Shown here: positions 19,287 through 27,991 of the stretch, piece by piece
How the letters are laid out: each line of letters starts with the position of its first letter
Numbering within the stretch: the first letter of the stretch is position 1
NCBI GenBank assembly: GCA_006226595.1
Contig: SBGP01000106.1
Location: 186,001-250,000 of the forward strand
Source: Deltaproteobacteria bacterium
GTDB lineage: Bacteria > Myxococcota_A > UBA796 > GCA-2862545
Direction of reading: 5' to 3'
Length of the DNA: 64,000 nt
Made by a program: the position numbers and the translations under genes
Notes under the pieces: model-generated
What the model was told of the DNA's origin: nothing
Seen by the model: only the letters and a program-made list of their open reading frames with translations
The model's database searches: none

Positions 19287-20291
19287 CTAGCTGTTGCCGC
19301 CGCCGAAGCCGAACCAGCCGCGCCGCTTCTCGGGCTTGACCTTGTCCCAGGCCGCCTGGGCCTCGGCGTGGCCGGGCTCGAGCGACAGGACGAGCTGCAG
19401 CCACTGACGGGAGGTCTCGACGTCGTTCTTCATGGCGGCGATGCGGGCGCGCAGCCACGCGAGCTCGACGTGGGTCTCCATGTGGTGGTCGCCGGCGTGG
19501 CCGACCGCGGACAGCGCCTCGGCGTACAGCTCGCGGCCGTACATGCCCTCGGCGATCTCGAGGATGACGGCGAGGTTGCGCTCGCTGAGCTCGGGGTCCG
19601 GGTTGGTGAGGCCGTAGCGGGCCGCCTGGAGCGCCTTCTGGTACTCCTCGAGCGCGAGCATCAGCTCGCCATAGTCGGTCCACGCTGCGGTGTTCTCGGG
19701 GTTCACGCGCAGGCCGGTCTCGAGTGCGCGGCGGATGCCGGGCACGTTGCCGGTCTCGGCCTCGGCGGCGGCCAGCCAGTCGAACAGCTCCGCGGGAAGC
19801 TCGTCCTCGCCCTCGTCGATCCACCGCCAGGCTTCGTCGAGCGCGTGGTCGGTGAGTCCTCCGGAGGCCATGGCCTTGAGGCGGATGAAGCGCGCGTAGC
19901 TCGGGTCGTCCCCGCTCATCGCCGCGGCGGTGGCGAGCTTGATCGCGAGCACGGCCTTGCCGGACTGCAGGCTGCGCACGGCACCGACGAGCAGGCCAGG
20001 CTGCCCGTTCTCGGCGGTGGCGAGGCGGCGGTGCATGTCGATGCACTCCTGCTTCGTCAGCTCGCAGGTCTCGCAGCGCATCACCATCGGCGCGCCGTCA
20101 CGCCAGGTGTCCTGCTCCATGAGTCCGCCGCAGTGGGCGCAGTTCTGGGGTGCCCAGCGGATCGGTGCAGGAATCACTTCGTTCGCGTGGAGCGTGCCGC
20201 AGCTTCCGCAGCGAATCACCTCGCGAAACTGCTCTCCCTCGATGGTCACGGTCCAATCCGCCACCGGGTTCGCACAGCACGAGCCATCCAT
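19287..20291 (-). CDS. Zinc-ribbon protein with TPR-like helical repeats
   Basis: 334 residues. The first ~80 carry three paired-cysteine knuckles (CGSC, CAHC, CETC), likely zinc ribbons. The remainder is a helical repeat array of TPR type (for example the segments around AWTDYGELMLALEEYQKALQ and ETHVELAWLRARIAA), ending in a Gly/Phe-rich basic tail (KRRGWFGFGGG). Probable cytoplasmic scaffold. The start behind AAAGGAGATGTCCC is clear. Same strand as the dapF-like gene, whose start lies upstream but whose stop is 49 bp before this start. Confidence 0.7.
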   Translation of the reverse strand: MDGSCCANPVADWTVTIEGEQFREVIRCGSCGTLHANEVIPAPIRWAPQNCAHCGGLMEQDTWRDGAPMVMRCETCELTKQECIDMHRRLATAENGQPGLLVGAVRSLQSGKAVLAIKLATAAAMSGDDPSYARFIRLKAMASGGLTDHALDEAWRWIDEGEDELPAELFDWLAAAEAETGNVPGIRRALETGLRVNPENTAAWTDYGELMLALEEYQKALQAARYGLTNPDPELSERNLAVILEIAEGMYGRELYAEALSAVGHAGDHHMETHVELAWLRARIAAMKNDVETSRQWLQLVLSLEPGHAEAQAAWDKVKPEKRRGWFGFGGGNS

Positions 20292-20340
20292 GGGACATCT
20301 CCTTTGACTCACTCTATTCCGCTCGGCGGAGGGTCGCAGG

Positions 20341-21171
20341 CTACCGCCCGTCACTCCGCGCCAACAGCCAGGCCTCCGACACTTCGACGGTGGCGATTCG
20401 CTCGACCGGTCCGACGAGCAGGCAGTCGAGCTCGGGGCTCACGTCGACGTGCAGGATGCCCCCGGGCATGCGCACCTCGATGCGTCCCGGCAACAGGCGA
20501 CCGAGCTTCACGCCGGCGGCCGCGGCGGCGCAGGACGAGCTTCCCGAGGCCTGGGTCGGGCCCGCTCCGCGCTCCCAGATCCGGATCTCGAGGGTCTGAG
20601 CGTCGATGGCGCGGGCGATCTGCACGTTCGTCCGGTTCGGGAACCACGGATGTGTCTCGAGCGCCTCGCCCCACTGGCGCCACGGCACCTTGCCCGGGTC
20701 CTCGTCGACGAACACGACGCAGTGCGGGTTGCCGACGGAGAGCGCGGTGGCGTGCAGGGTGAGGCCGCCGAGCAGGTCGATCTCGCGCTCGATCAGCTCG
20801 TGGTCCACCGGGACCTGGTCCGGCGCGAAGCGGGCCCGCCCCATCTCCACCGAGATCAGCGGCTCGCCGACCGTGCACCGCGCGAGCTCGAAGCCGGTCC
20901 ACACGGTGAAGGTCTCGGGTGCACCGCCATCGCGGAGCCAGCGGGCGAAGATGCGCAGGCCGTTGCCGCTCTTCTCGGCGACCGAGCCGTCCGGGTTCCA
21001 GATGCGCACGCCATAGTCGCCCTCTCCGGGCGCGGTGGGCTCGAGGATGCCGTCGCCGCCGACGCCCGTGTGCCGGTCGCAGATCTCCCGGACGAGGGCC
21101 GGGTCCATGGGCTCGCCGCTCTCGAGGACGAGGTAGTCGTTGCCCAGACCGTGGGCTCGCGCGAGTCTCAT
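20341..21171 (-). CDS. Diaminopimelate epimerase-like protein lacking both catalytic cysteines
   Basis: 276 residues with clear DapF hallmarks: HGLGNDY (7-13), NPDGS (59-63), GNGLR (69-73), VGNPHCVVF and IWERGAGPT (198-206). DapF converts LL- to meso-diaminopimelate for lysine and peptidoglycan synthesis, using one cysteine from a CGNG motif and one from an ACGTG motif. Both are serine here: Ser68 (AGC) in KSGNGLR and Ser209 (TCG) in QASGSSS. It may be a serine-based or functionally divergent member, so the gene symbol is withheld. Good ribosome site (GGAGGCGC) before the ATG. Confidence 0.8.
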   Translation of the reverse strand: MRLARAHGLGNDYLVLESGEPMDPALVREICDRHTGVGGDGILEPTAPGEGDYGVRIWNPDGSVAEKSGNGLRIFARWLRDGGAPETFTVWTGFELARCTVGEPLISVEMGRARFAPDQVPVDHELIEREIDLLGGLTLHATALSVGNPHCVVFVDEDPGKVPWRQWGEALETHPWFPNRTNVQIARAIDAQTLEIRIWERGAGPTQASGSSSCAAAAAGVKLGRLLPGRIEVRMPGGILHVDVSPELDCLLVGPVERIATVEVSEAWLLARSDGR

Positions 21172-21219
21172 TGCGCCTCCGCGCCTGTGCATACCCCGGT
21201 GGGCGAGGTACACGCAGGC

Positions 21220-21909
21220 ATGGACTGGATGCTGCCGCTGTTCGCCGCTCCCATCCTGCACTTTGCCCGGGTCGACGACCGCGTGTACGAGGCGCGCTTC
21301 TACGAGGTTCGCGAAGAGCCCTCGGCGCAGGCGGTGTGGAAGAAGGACGATGGCGCGTACCGCGCCTGGACCCTGCGCGACCGGCGGGTGATTCGCGCGG
21401 AGCGGCTCTTGGACGGGCAGATCGCCGAGGTGGTGCGCTACGACGTGACCGGGCGGGCCGAGAGCCGGGGACGCGTCGACGGCACCGAGCTGGTGTCGGT
21501 GTGGGTCGACGGCGGCGAGGTCGACGTGCGCGGCTGGACCGCGGTCGAGGTGGGGTCCGTGAGCCTGCCGATGCCGCCGGGGCAGGGGTCCCGGCGCGAT
21601 GTGGGCGAGGTGCGTCTCGATGCGGTGTTCGCCCCCAGCGCCGACGTGTTCGCCGCCGAGTTCGCCGAGCAGCTCGAGGCGGGCTGTGGCTGCCGGGTGC
21701 TCAGCGGCGCGACGACCTGGCTCGCGGGAAAGCCCGTGGCGCGGTTCTCCGCGTCCCTCGACGGCGGCGATCGGCGCACCGCCGAGCTGTGGGCGGTGCC
21801 CGTGGACGGAGGGACCCTGCTCGTCGCGTCTTCGGCGCCAGACTGGCGCGATCACACGCTGGTGCGGGCGATGATGGCGACCTGGGACTTCGAGGCCTTG
21901 TCGCGCTGA
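21220..21909 (+). CDS. Hypothetical protein
   Basis: 229 residues from the ATG at 21220; the frame is open further upstream, and a GTG near 21187 is an alternative start. It begins MDWMLPLFAAPILHFARV with no clear cleavage site. The body is beta-rich (RVYEARFYEVREE, GRAESRGRVDGTELVSVWVDGGEVDV). A CGCRV pair and the phrase TTWLAGKPVARFSASLDGGDRRTAELW are seen. No family recognised. Divergent from the dapF-like gene with about 48 bp between starts. Confidence 0.6.
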   Translation: MDWMLPLFAAPILHFARVDDRVYEARFYEVREEPSAQAVWKKDDGAYRAWTLRDRRVIRAERLLDGQIAEVVRYDVTGRAESRGRVDGTELVSVWVDGGEVDVRGWTAVEVGSVSLPMPPGQGSRRDVGEVRLDAVFAPSADVFAAEFAEQLEAGCGCRVLSGATTWLAGKPVARFSASLDGGDRRTAELWAVPVDGGTLLVASSAPDWRDHTLVRAMMATWDFEALSR

Positions 21910-22884
21910 CTACACGAAGCGGGCGACGCCGACGACGTCGGCCTCGTCCTCGCTCGCGGCGGGCCCGTGCTGCGGATCGAGCAGCTTCTCGATGCGCGAC
22001 ATCATCGCCTCGGTGCCCGCCTGGAGCGCTTCGGCATGCTCGCGCTCGCTGGACGGCAGGAAGGGCACCAGGCCCTCGATGGGATCGGGGCGGTAGGCCT
22101 CGCCGATGCGCATGACGACGGTGCCGCCGGGCTTCGGGAAGATGCGGCCCTTCTCGCCGTAGGCCTGTGGGAAGCCGTTGATGCCGACGGGCACGATCGG
22201 AAGGTCGAGGGCCAGCGCCGCCTGAAGCGCACCGGGATGCCCGTGGGTGAGGCGCATCGAGGTCACGCCCTGGGGCATGATCTGCAGGTCGATGCCCTGC
22301 GCGCACAGGGTCCTGGTGTGGGCGAGCGTGGCCTCCATCATCTGGTGGAAGAGCCGCTCGACGCAGGCGCGCCAGTCCTCAGCGGAGGGGTCGAAGCGAA
22401 TGCCGAGGATGTCGCGCGGCGTGCTCGCGATCTTGTCGAAGAACGCGCCCTCGGGCAGCGGCGTGCCCTCATCGAGGTGGTCGCGGAGCACGCGGTACTG
22501 CGTCTCGTCGGGCGGCTCACCGCACAGGGAGCGCACGTCGGCCGAGATCAGGTAGCCGCGGGACACGACCGGGATGTTGCCGGTCTTGTTGAGGAAGCGG
22601 TCCCAGCCCTCCTCGTACGTGCGTGGCTTCACCCAGTTGCACAGGGTGCGGTGCCGCCAGTAGCCGACCCAGCGCAGCGCGATCCAGTCGAGCCAGTGGG
22701 TGTGGTTGCACACCATCACCGTCGGCGCGTCGGGGATGGTCTCCCAGCCCTCGACCTCGAAGTGCAGGCCGCGTCCGGGCAGGTGCAGCCCCACGGTGAG
22801 CAGGCCCACCATGCCCGCCGTGAGCCGACGGGAGGAGCCGGGCTCGAGGGACTGCAGGGCCTGGAGGGTCATCGGACCGGACAT
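21910..22884 (-). CDS. PlsC-type 1-acylglycerol-3-phosphate acyltransferase-like protein
   Basis: 324 residues. It carries the acyltransferase HX4D motif in CNHTHWLDW, and GVTSM following PQ stands in for the EGTR block. LPIVPVGINGF and MRIGEAYRPD resemble later PlsC motifs. It likely transfers an acyl chain to a glycerophospholipid or related lipid at the inner membrane. The start at 22884 is immediately next to a probable -10 hexamer, which would make the mRNA leaderless; an internal ATG at 22872 is the alternative. It is convergent with the hypothetical gene ending at 21909. Confidence 0.75.
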   Translation of the reverse strand: MSGPMTLQALQSLEPGSSRRLTAGMVGLLTVGLHLPGRGLHFEVEGWETIPDAPTVMVCNHTHWLDWIALRWVGYWRHRTLCNWVKPRTYEEGWDRFLNKTGNIPVVSRGYLISADVRSLCGEPPDETQYRVLRDHLDEGTPLPEGAFFDKIASTPRDILGIRFDPSAEDWRACVERLFHQMMEATLAHTRTLCAQGIDLQIMPQGVTSMRLTHGHPGALQAALALDLPIVPVGINGFPQAYGEKGRIFPKPGGTVVMRIGEAYRPDPIEGLVPFLPSSEREHAEALQAGTEAMMSRIEKLLDPQHGPAASEDEADVVGVARFV

Positions 22885-22891
22885 ACCTCTG

Positions 22892-22909
22892 GCATAGCAC
22901 GCGCTATGC
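22892..22909. promoter_or_regulatory. Symmetric dyad in acyltransferase/nadK divergent promoter
   Basis: GCATAGC-N4-GCTATGC places a TATGCT-like -10 element on the plus strand and a TATGCC-like one on the minus strand. One protein or polymerase footprint could therefore control both genes. Confidence 0.4.
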
Positions 22910-22954
22910 TCCCGCACGCTGCTGCGACCTGCTGCGGGGGAGCGAGGAGGCATC

Positions 22955-23698
22955 ATGATCGTCGCCGACGAGCGAAATCCAAGGGCCATGGCCCTGAAAG
23001 CCGCGCTCGCTCCCATGCTGAAGCCGCAGCCGGAGGACCTGTGCCTGGTGATCGGCGGTGACGGCTTCTTGCTGCACACGGTGCACACCCACGGCCTGGA
23101 CCTGGCATACCTGGGCCTGAATGCGGGCACCCTTGGCTTTCTGCTCAACGACGTGGTCGACGTCGAGCGCACGGCCAAGCTGATCAACGCCGGGCGCTAT
23201 CAGCGGCGCCGGTTCCCGGTCCTCGAAGGGCGTGCGACGACGGTGGGCGGCGACGTGCACGCGCTCACCGCCGTGAACGACATCTACCTGGAGCGGGCGA
23301 GTGGCCAGACCGCGCGACTCGAGCTCACCTTCGACGGGCACCTCGCCGTCGAGGCGCTGGTCGCCGACGGCATCATCTTCTCCACCGCGGTGGGCTCGAC
23401 CGGCTACGCGTTCTCCGCCGGCGCGACCGCGGCGCACCCCACGCTGTCCACGCTGACGGTGACCCCGATCTGCCCGCACCAGCCGCGCTTGCCGCCGATC
23501 ACCCTGCCGCGTGGGAGCCGGGCCGAGGCCCGGGTGATCTCGCCCGAGCGGCGCCCGGTGCGCGCGGTGGCGGATGGTCGCCAGCTCGAGGACGTGGTGC
23601 ACCTCGAGGCCGCGCTCGGCGAGGAGCGCCTGTGTCTCGCATACATGGAGGGGCACGACTTCACCGCGCGCATGATCGACAAGCTGATGCGCGCCTAG
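22955..23698 (+). CDS. nadK: NAD kinase
   Basis: 247 residues; phosphorylates NAD to NADP in the cytoplasm. Visible are the GGDG motif (VIGGDGFLLHTVH), LGLNAGTLGFLL, the LTAVNDIYL block (family usually xLNE) and the conserved GSTGYAFSAGA (family GSTAYxxSAGG). The last two motifs each carry a small change (Asp for Glu, Gly for Ala). Shorter than the usual 270-300 residues because the N-terminal strand is trimmed. GAGGAGGCATC precedes the ATG. Confidence 0.88.
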   Translation: MIVADERNPRAMALKAALAPMLKPQPEDLCLVIGGDGFLLHTVHTHGLDLAYLGLNAGTLGFLLNDVVDVERTAKLINAGRYQRRRFPVLEGRATTVGGDVHALTAVNDIYLERASGQTARLELTFDGHLAVEALVADGIIFSTAVGSTGYAFSAGATAAHPTLSTLTVTPICPHQPRLPPITLPRGSRAEARVISPERRPVRAVADGRQLEDVVHLEAALGEERLCLAYMEGHDFTARMIDKLMRA

Positions 23699-23876
23699 CT
23701 CGGCAGCGGGGCCCGGCGGCCCGCGATTCGCGATTTGCGTGCGCCGCCAGCCCAATCGCGACAACGGCGTTTCCCACCGCACTGTCACGCCATCGACAGC
23801 GGGCCCCGTTGACGCGGCCGGCGTGGCTGGCCATCCTGATCGTATTCGCGCGCTCCGCGCGTTGGCCAGGGGGGCC

Positions 23877-24344
23877 GTGAACCACCGACTCACCGACTTC
23901 GAGCTCAGCGAGAGTCCCGGCGTGCGGGAAGCTCGCTGGCTCGGATGGCGACGGCCCGGCGTCTTCGCGTGGTCCGGTCTCGGGCTGTTCCTCGGGAGTG
24001 TCGGCGCCGTGCTCGTCACCTGGGGTGGCCTCGCGCCGTGGTCCGTGGCCCTCGCCGCCGTGTGGGCCGCTGGCGCGGTGGCGCTTTCCGAGCCTCGGCT
24101 CGTCGGTCCGGCTCGGCTCACGGTCAGTCCCTTTGGCGCGGTGAACGTGGCCGGTCCCGGCGGAGAGATGCGCATGCTCACGCTCGACGGCGTGTCGCGG
24201 CTCTCGGGTCGGCGGCTCCGGCTTCGCGGCACGCTCGGAGAGTCCGTGGACATCGACCTCAGCGCGTATCCCTTCGCGTGCGTCGAGGCGCTGGGCGAGA
24301 TGCTCGATCGCGCCCGCCGCGAGGCCCGGCAGCGCGAGATCTGA
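23877..24344 (+). CDS. Two-helix membrane protein of unknown function
   Basis: 155 residues from GTG 23877, chosen for the AGGGGG ribosome site; the frame extends upstream without a better start. Two adjacent membrane helices (about residues 28-70) are followed by a beta-rich cytoplasmic domain (RLTVSPFGAVNVAGPGGEMRM ... RLRLRGTLGESVDIDLS), which resembles a small bacterial PH-like fold. A terminal helix is rich in Arg and Glu. No family is claimed. Confidence 0.6.
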   Translation: MNHRLTDFELSESPGVREARWLGWRRPGVFAWSGLGLFLGSVGAVLVTWGGLAPWSVALAAVWAAGAVALSEPRLVGPARLTVSPFGAVNVAGPGGEMRMLTLDGVSRLSGRRLRLRGTLGESVDIDLSAYPFACVEALGEMLDRARREARQREI

Positions 24345-24388
24345 CGGAACTTCCCGCGGTCCTCGCTGTCCATCCGCGAGGAGGTCCC

Positions 24389-25630
24389 ATGGGGTGGTTC
24401 CTGCTCGTCGCGGTGGCGTTGGCCTGTCCGCGACCGGTGATCCGGCAGCGCGTCGTCGAGATGCCCGCGAGTCCGTGGACGCCCGCCGAGGCGGTGGTGC
24501 GCCGCGTCGACCCGACGCTTGCAGGCCTCGAGCCGGTCCTCCTTCCCAGTGCGCCAGATGCCATCGAGCCCGAGCGTCTGCGGTTCGGCGCCTGGGTCTG
24601 GGACTTCCGGAGCGGTCAGGGGCGCTACGACGGCACCGGTCTCGCGCCGCGTGGACAGTGGTGGGCGCTGGACCGTGACGAGGTGGCGGCGGTGCGTTGG
24701 CGTGCACGACACGAGGACCGCGGAGGCCCGCTGCGCCTCGACCTCGCGACCGGTGTGTTCGAGGTGCGCGCCGACGGCGTGTGGCGCGAGGATCCGTGGG
24801 GCGAGGCGGTGGTGTGGCAGGGCACGGTGCGCGCGGTGAGGGCCTCGGCGCTCGGACGCTACGTGCTGATCGACACCGGCGAGAACCTCGTGTCCATCGA
24901 CACCGCGACCGCGGAGGTCGCGGATCGGGCCCCCGGCAAGGTCGAGGCGTCCAACTTCGACCTCGATCCCTGGACCGGGGCCATCCACCCGGCGCACGAC
25001 GCCTCGCTGTCCCAGGTGACCGGCGCGTGCGGCGAGGACTGCTTCGCGCGGTTCGCGCCGACGATGCCGAGCATCGGGCGTCCGGCGCGCGTGCTCGACT
25101 GGCAGGGTGAGCCGATCACCGCGCTCGTCCCGCTCGCGCCCACCTGTGCGGTGGCGACGCCGGAGCAGCTCACCGTGTGGGCGCACGGCCGCGAGCGCGT
25201 GTACGACGTCGCGAGTGGCGAGCTCGTCGGGGACGAGCCGAACGACCGCTCCACCTGGCTCGTGTCGTCCCGCGCCATGCTGTTGGATGGCGCCTTGATG
25301 GGCATCGGCGCCCGTCCCCGTCACCGCGAGCTCCAGCGCGGTGTCTGCGGCGACCGGGCCGAGACCGAGGGCTTGCGGGTGTGGACCTTCGCCGACGGCA
25401 CATGGATCAGCCTCACCGATGGCGGCGTGGTCCGCGGGACCCAGGTCGCGGGTCACCTCGGCTGGCAGGTCGACGACGCGTTCGTGCCCCTCTTGCCGCC
25501 CTCTGCGCTCGATCCGGAGCCTCCGACGGAGTGGGGGTCGGGGTCATGGACCGCGGGAGGCGCGCTGTGGGCCGGTCTCGGCATGATCGCCGCTGTCCCG
25601 TGGCGGCGGCCGCGTCGCGAGGACTGCTAG
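24389..25630 (+). CDS. Exported protein with C-terminal membrane anchor, unknown function
   Basis: 413 residues. It begins MGWFLLVAVALACP, a signal peptide with a cysteine in near-lipobox context. The body alternates Asp/Gly-rich beta motifs that may form a beta-propeller. It contains pairs of cysteines (GACGEDC, VCGD), and the C-terminus has a hydrophobic helix followed by RRPRRE, the layout of a Gly-rich C-terminal sorting anchor. GAGGAGGTCCC precedes the ATG. The stop codon shares CTAG with the convergent hydrolase gene. Confidence 0.65.
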   Translation: MGWFLLVAVALACPRPVIRQRVVEMPASPWTPAEAVVRRVDPTLAGLEPVLLPSAPDAIEPERLRFGAWVWDFRSGQGRYDGTGLAPRGQWWALDRDEVAAVRWRARHEDRGGPLRLDLATGVFEVRADGVWREDPWGEAVVWQGTVRAVRASALGRYVLIDTGENLVSIDTATAEVADRAPGKVEASNFDLDPWTGAIHPAHDASLSQVTGACGEDCFARFAPTMPSIGRPARVLDWQGEPITALVPLAPTCAVATPEQLTVWAHGRERVYDVASGELVGDEPNDRSTWLVSSRAMLLDGALMGIGARPRHRELQRGVCGDRAETEGLRVWTFADGTWISLTDGGVVRGTQVAGHLGWQVDDAFVPLLPPSALDPEPPTEWGSGSWTAGGALWAGLGMIAAVPWRRPRREDC

Positions 25631-26379
25631 AGCCCGTCGAGGATCGCGAGGACCAGGGTGCGAGTCGCCTCGGGCGCCTCCCACATCGGGTAGTGGTCCG
25701 GCCCTTCGAGCGTGTGCAGCTGCGCCCCGGCGATGGGCTGGACCACCGCCTGGTCCAGGAATGCTGGCGGCAGGAAGGGGTCGGAGGTCGCGATGACATG
25801 CGTGGGGGCGCGGATCTCGCCGAGTCGGTCCGCGAAGCCTCCGGTCGTCCACGCGACCAGGGACTGGTGGACGGCCTCGGGCACGACGGTGCCCGCGATG
25901 TCGAGCAGCTGGTGGAGCCCGTCCTCGTCGAGGGTGAGCGTCGCCAGGCCGAGGATGACCTGCTGCTTGTCGCGGTCGCCGCCACTGGTGCCGAACAGGC
26001 CCATGGCCTCGTCGGGGAGCGGCAGCCCGCTCGCGGGCACGGGGTTGAGCAGGATCAAGCCCCGGACGGACTCGGGTCGCGCGATGGCGACGAGCTGCGC
26101 GAGGGCCCCGCCCATGCTGTGGCCGAGGATCACGCACGGTCCGATGGCATCGACCACGGCGGCGAGGTCGTCGGCGTATCCAGCGAGCGTGTAGTCCTCG
26201 GTGGGGTCCGACTTCCCGGAGCCGCGAAGATCGGGCACCACGACCCGGTACCCGGCGTCGAGCAGGGCTTGGCGCAAGGGTGTGAACACCGCACCCGCCA
26301 TCATCCACCCGTGAACGAGGAGGACCGTGTCGCCGGTGCCGTGATCGTCGATGTGCAGCTGTCGGCCGTCGAGCCGCAT
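25627..26379 (-). CDS. Alpha/beta-hydrolase
   Basis: 250 residues. Oxyanion region LLVHGWMM, nucleophile elbow GHSMGG (Ser near residue 90), acid loop ATSDPFLP and catalytic-histidine region GPDHYPMWEAP are all present. An LVVPDLRGSGKSD motif links it to the epoxide hydrolase / bromoperoxidase-like fold group. Substrate cannot be inferred. It starts at the ATG at 26379; 86 bp separate it from the histidine kinase stop. Confidence 0.9.
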   Translation of the reverse strand: MRLDGRQLHIDDHGTGDTVLLVHGWMMAGAVFTPLRQALLDAGYRVVVPDLRGSGKSDPTEDYTLAGYADDLAAVVDAIGPCVILGHSMGGALAQLVAIARPESVRGLILLNPVPASGLPLPDEAMGLFGTSGGDRDKQQVILGLATLTLDEDGLHQLLDIAGTVVPEAVHQSLVAWTTGGFADRLGEIRAPTHVIATSDPFLPPAFLDQAVVQPIAGAQLHTLEGPDHYPMWEAPEATRTLVLAILDGL

Positions 26380-26465
26380 GCGCCCCCGCCCGTCCCTCGC
26401 GTGCCGTGGGGGCGACCCGCGAGGCCGTATCCAGAAGAATCCAAGCCGATTCTACAGCCCGTGCG

Positions 26466-27950
26466 CTAGCTGTCGAAGATCCGTTGCAAAGCTTCTTTCA
26501 CTTTCTTGAGCGTGTAGGGCTTCTGGAGGAAGTGTCCGCCTCGCTCCACGCCTCTGCGCACGACCTCGTCGTCCGCGTAGCCCGAGACGTAGAGCACGTG
26601 CGTGTCGGGATACGCCGCGGAGAAATGCTGTGCGAGCTCACCGCCGCCCATGCGCGGCATGACCACGTCGGTGATCACGAGATCGATGGGACCTGTGTGC
26701 GCCTGGGCCAGCTCGATCGCGTGGACGCCGTCTTCCGCGGCGATCACCGTGTGGTTGCACGCCTCGAGCATGGCCTTGAGCACCGCGCGCACCGAGCGGC
26801 TGTCCTCGGCGATGAGCACCGTGCGTCGGTCACCAACAGATTCGGCCATGGCGGGCTCTGGAGCCACCGCGCTCGGGGGCTCGGCAGGGGGGAGCAAGAT
26901 GCGGAACGTCGTCCCTACTCCTTCCTGTGTCTCGACATCGACCTCGCCGCCACTCTGACGCACGATGCCGTACACCGAGGCCATGCCCAGTCCGGTGCCC
27001 TTTCCCTTCCCCTTCGTGGTGAAGAAGGGCTCGAACACGCGGGCGGCGGTCTCGGGATCCATGCCCGTGCCCGTGTCGGTCACGGAGAGCTGCACCCAGC
27101 GCTCGCCCGCGCGGTACACCGCGTGAATGCCCAGGTGGAGCTGTCCGCCGCCGGGCATCGCGTCGCGTGCGTTGGCCGAGAGGTTCATCAGCAGCTGCTC
27201 GATCTGGGTGGGGTCGGCCTTCACCCACATGGGGCGCATCGCGAGGGAGGTGTGGATGTCGATGTCGGCGCCAATGAGCCGCTGGAGCATGTCCGTCGAC
27301 GCGCGCACGACCTCGTTCAGGTCGAGCACCTCGGCCTTGAGCACCTGACGACGGCTGAAGGCGAGCAGCTGGCGAGTGAGGTCCGCGGCACGCTCGGCGG
27401 CGTGGCGAATGGCCTGGGCTCCTCGGGCGACGAGGGCGGGATCCTGTTCGATCGAGAGCGTGTCGCTGTACGCGAGGATCACGGTGAGCAGGTTGTTGAA
27501 GTCGTGGGCGACGCCGCCCGCGAGCCGGCCGATCGCCTCGAGCTTTGCGGCCTGCTGGTAGCGAGCCTCGAGCTGCTTGCGCTCGCTGATGTCCTCGAGG
27601 ATGGCCATCGCCCCGCTGACCACGCCGTTCACGTCGTGGAGCGGCGCGGTGGAGATGGCGATGTGCACGAGGTCGCCGTTCTTCCGGGTGCGCACGCTCT
27701 CGACGCCGGTGAAGCCCTGGCCGGAGACCACGGTGCGGAAGAAGCCCTCGAAGCGCTCCCACTCCTCGGCGGGCACGAGCGGGTAGGGGCGCCCGAGCAC
27801 CTCGTCCGCCGACCACCCGAAGATCCGCTCGGCCGCCGGGTTCCACATGGTGACGTTCATCTCCAGGTCGAGCGTGAGGATCGCCACTGGCGCCGCGTTG
27901 ATGAGCGCGGTGAGGATCGCTTCCTGGGATGTCAGCGGTGTGCCCGGCAC
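26466..27950 (-). CDS. PAS-containing hybrid histidine kinase with C-terminal receiver
   Basis: 494 residues, soluble. A PAS domain (~13-120) is followed by HisKA with GGVAHDFNNLL (His149), then HATPase_c with NLSANARDAM (N-box) and DTGTGMD, FFTTKGKGKGTGLGM and a GEV-like block. A receiver follows, with acidic residues AEDS (382-383) and phospho-acceptor Asp428 in VITDVVMPRMGG. The C-terminal Lys (QKPYT) is present. Input ligand is unknown. It ends 86 bp after the alpha/beta-hydrolase start region and is preceded by the kinase-ATPase gene 41 bp upstream on the same strand. Confidence 0.93.
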   Translation of the reverse strand: MPGTPLTSQEAILTALINAAPVAILTLDLEMNVTMWNPAAERIFGWSADEVLGRPYPLVPAEEWERFEGFFRTVVSGQGFTGVESVRTRKNGDLVHIAISTAPLHDVNGVVSGAMAILEDISERKQLEARYQQAAKLEAIGRLAGGVAHDFNNLLTVILAYSDTLSIEQDPALVARGAQAIRHAAERAADLTRQLLAFSRRQVLKAEVLDLNEVVRASTDMLQRLIGADIDIHTSLAMRPMWVKADPTQIEQLLMNLSANARDAMPGGGQLHLGIHAVYRAGERWVQLSVTDTGTGMDPETAARVFEPFFTTKGKGKGTGLGMASVYGIVRQSGGEVDVETQEGVGTTFRILLPPAEPPSAVAPEPAMAESVGDRRTVLIAEDSRSVRAVLKAMLEACNHTVIAAEDGVHAIELAQAHTGPIDLVITDVVMPRMGGGELAQHFSAAYPDTHVLYVSGYADDEVVRRGVERGGHFLQKPYTLKKVKEALQRIFDS

Positions 27951-27991
27951 GCGTGTCCTTGTGTGCAGTCACATGGTGGGTTTCGACAGGA

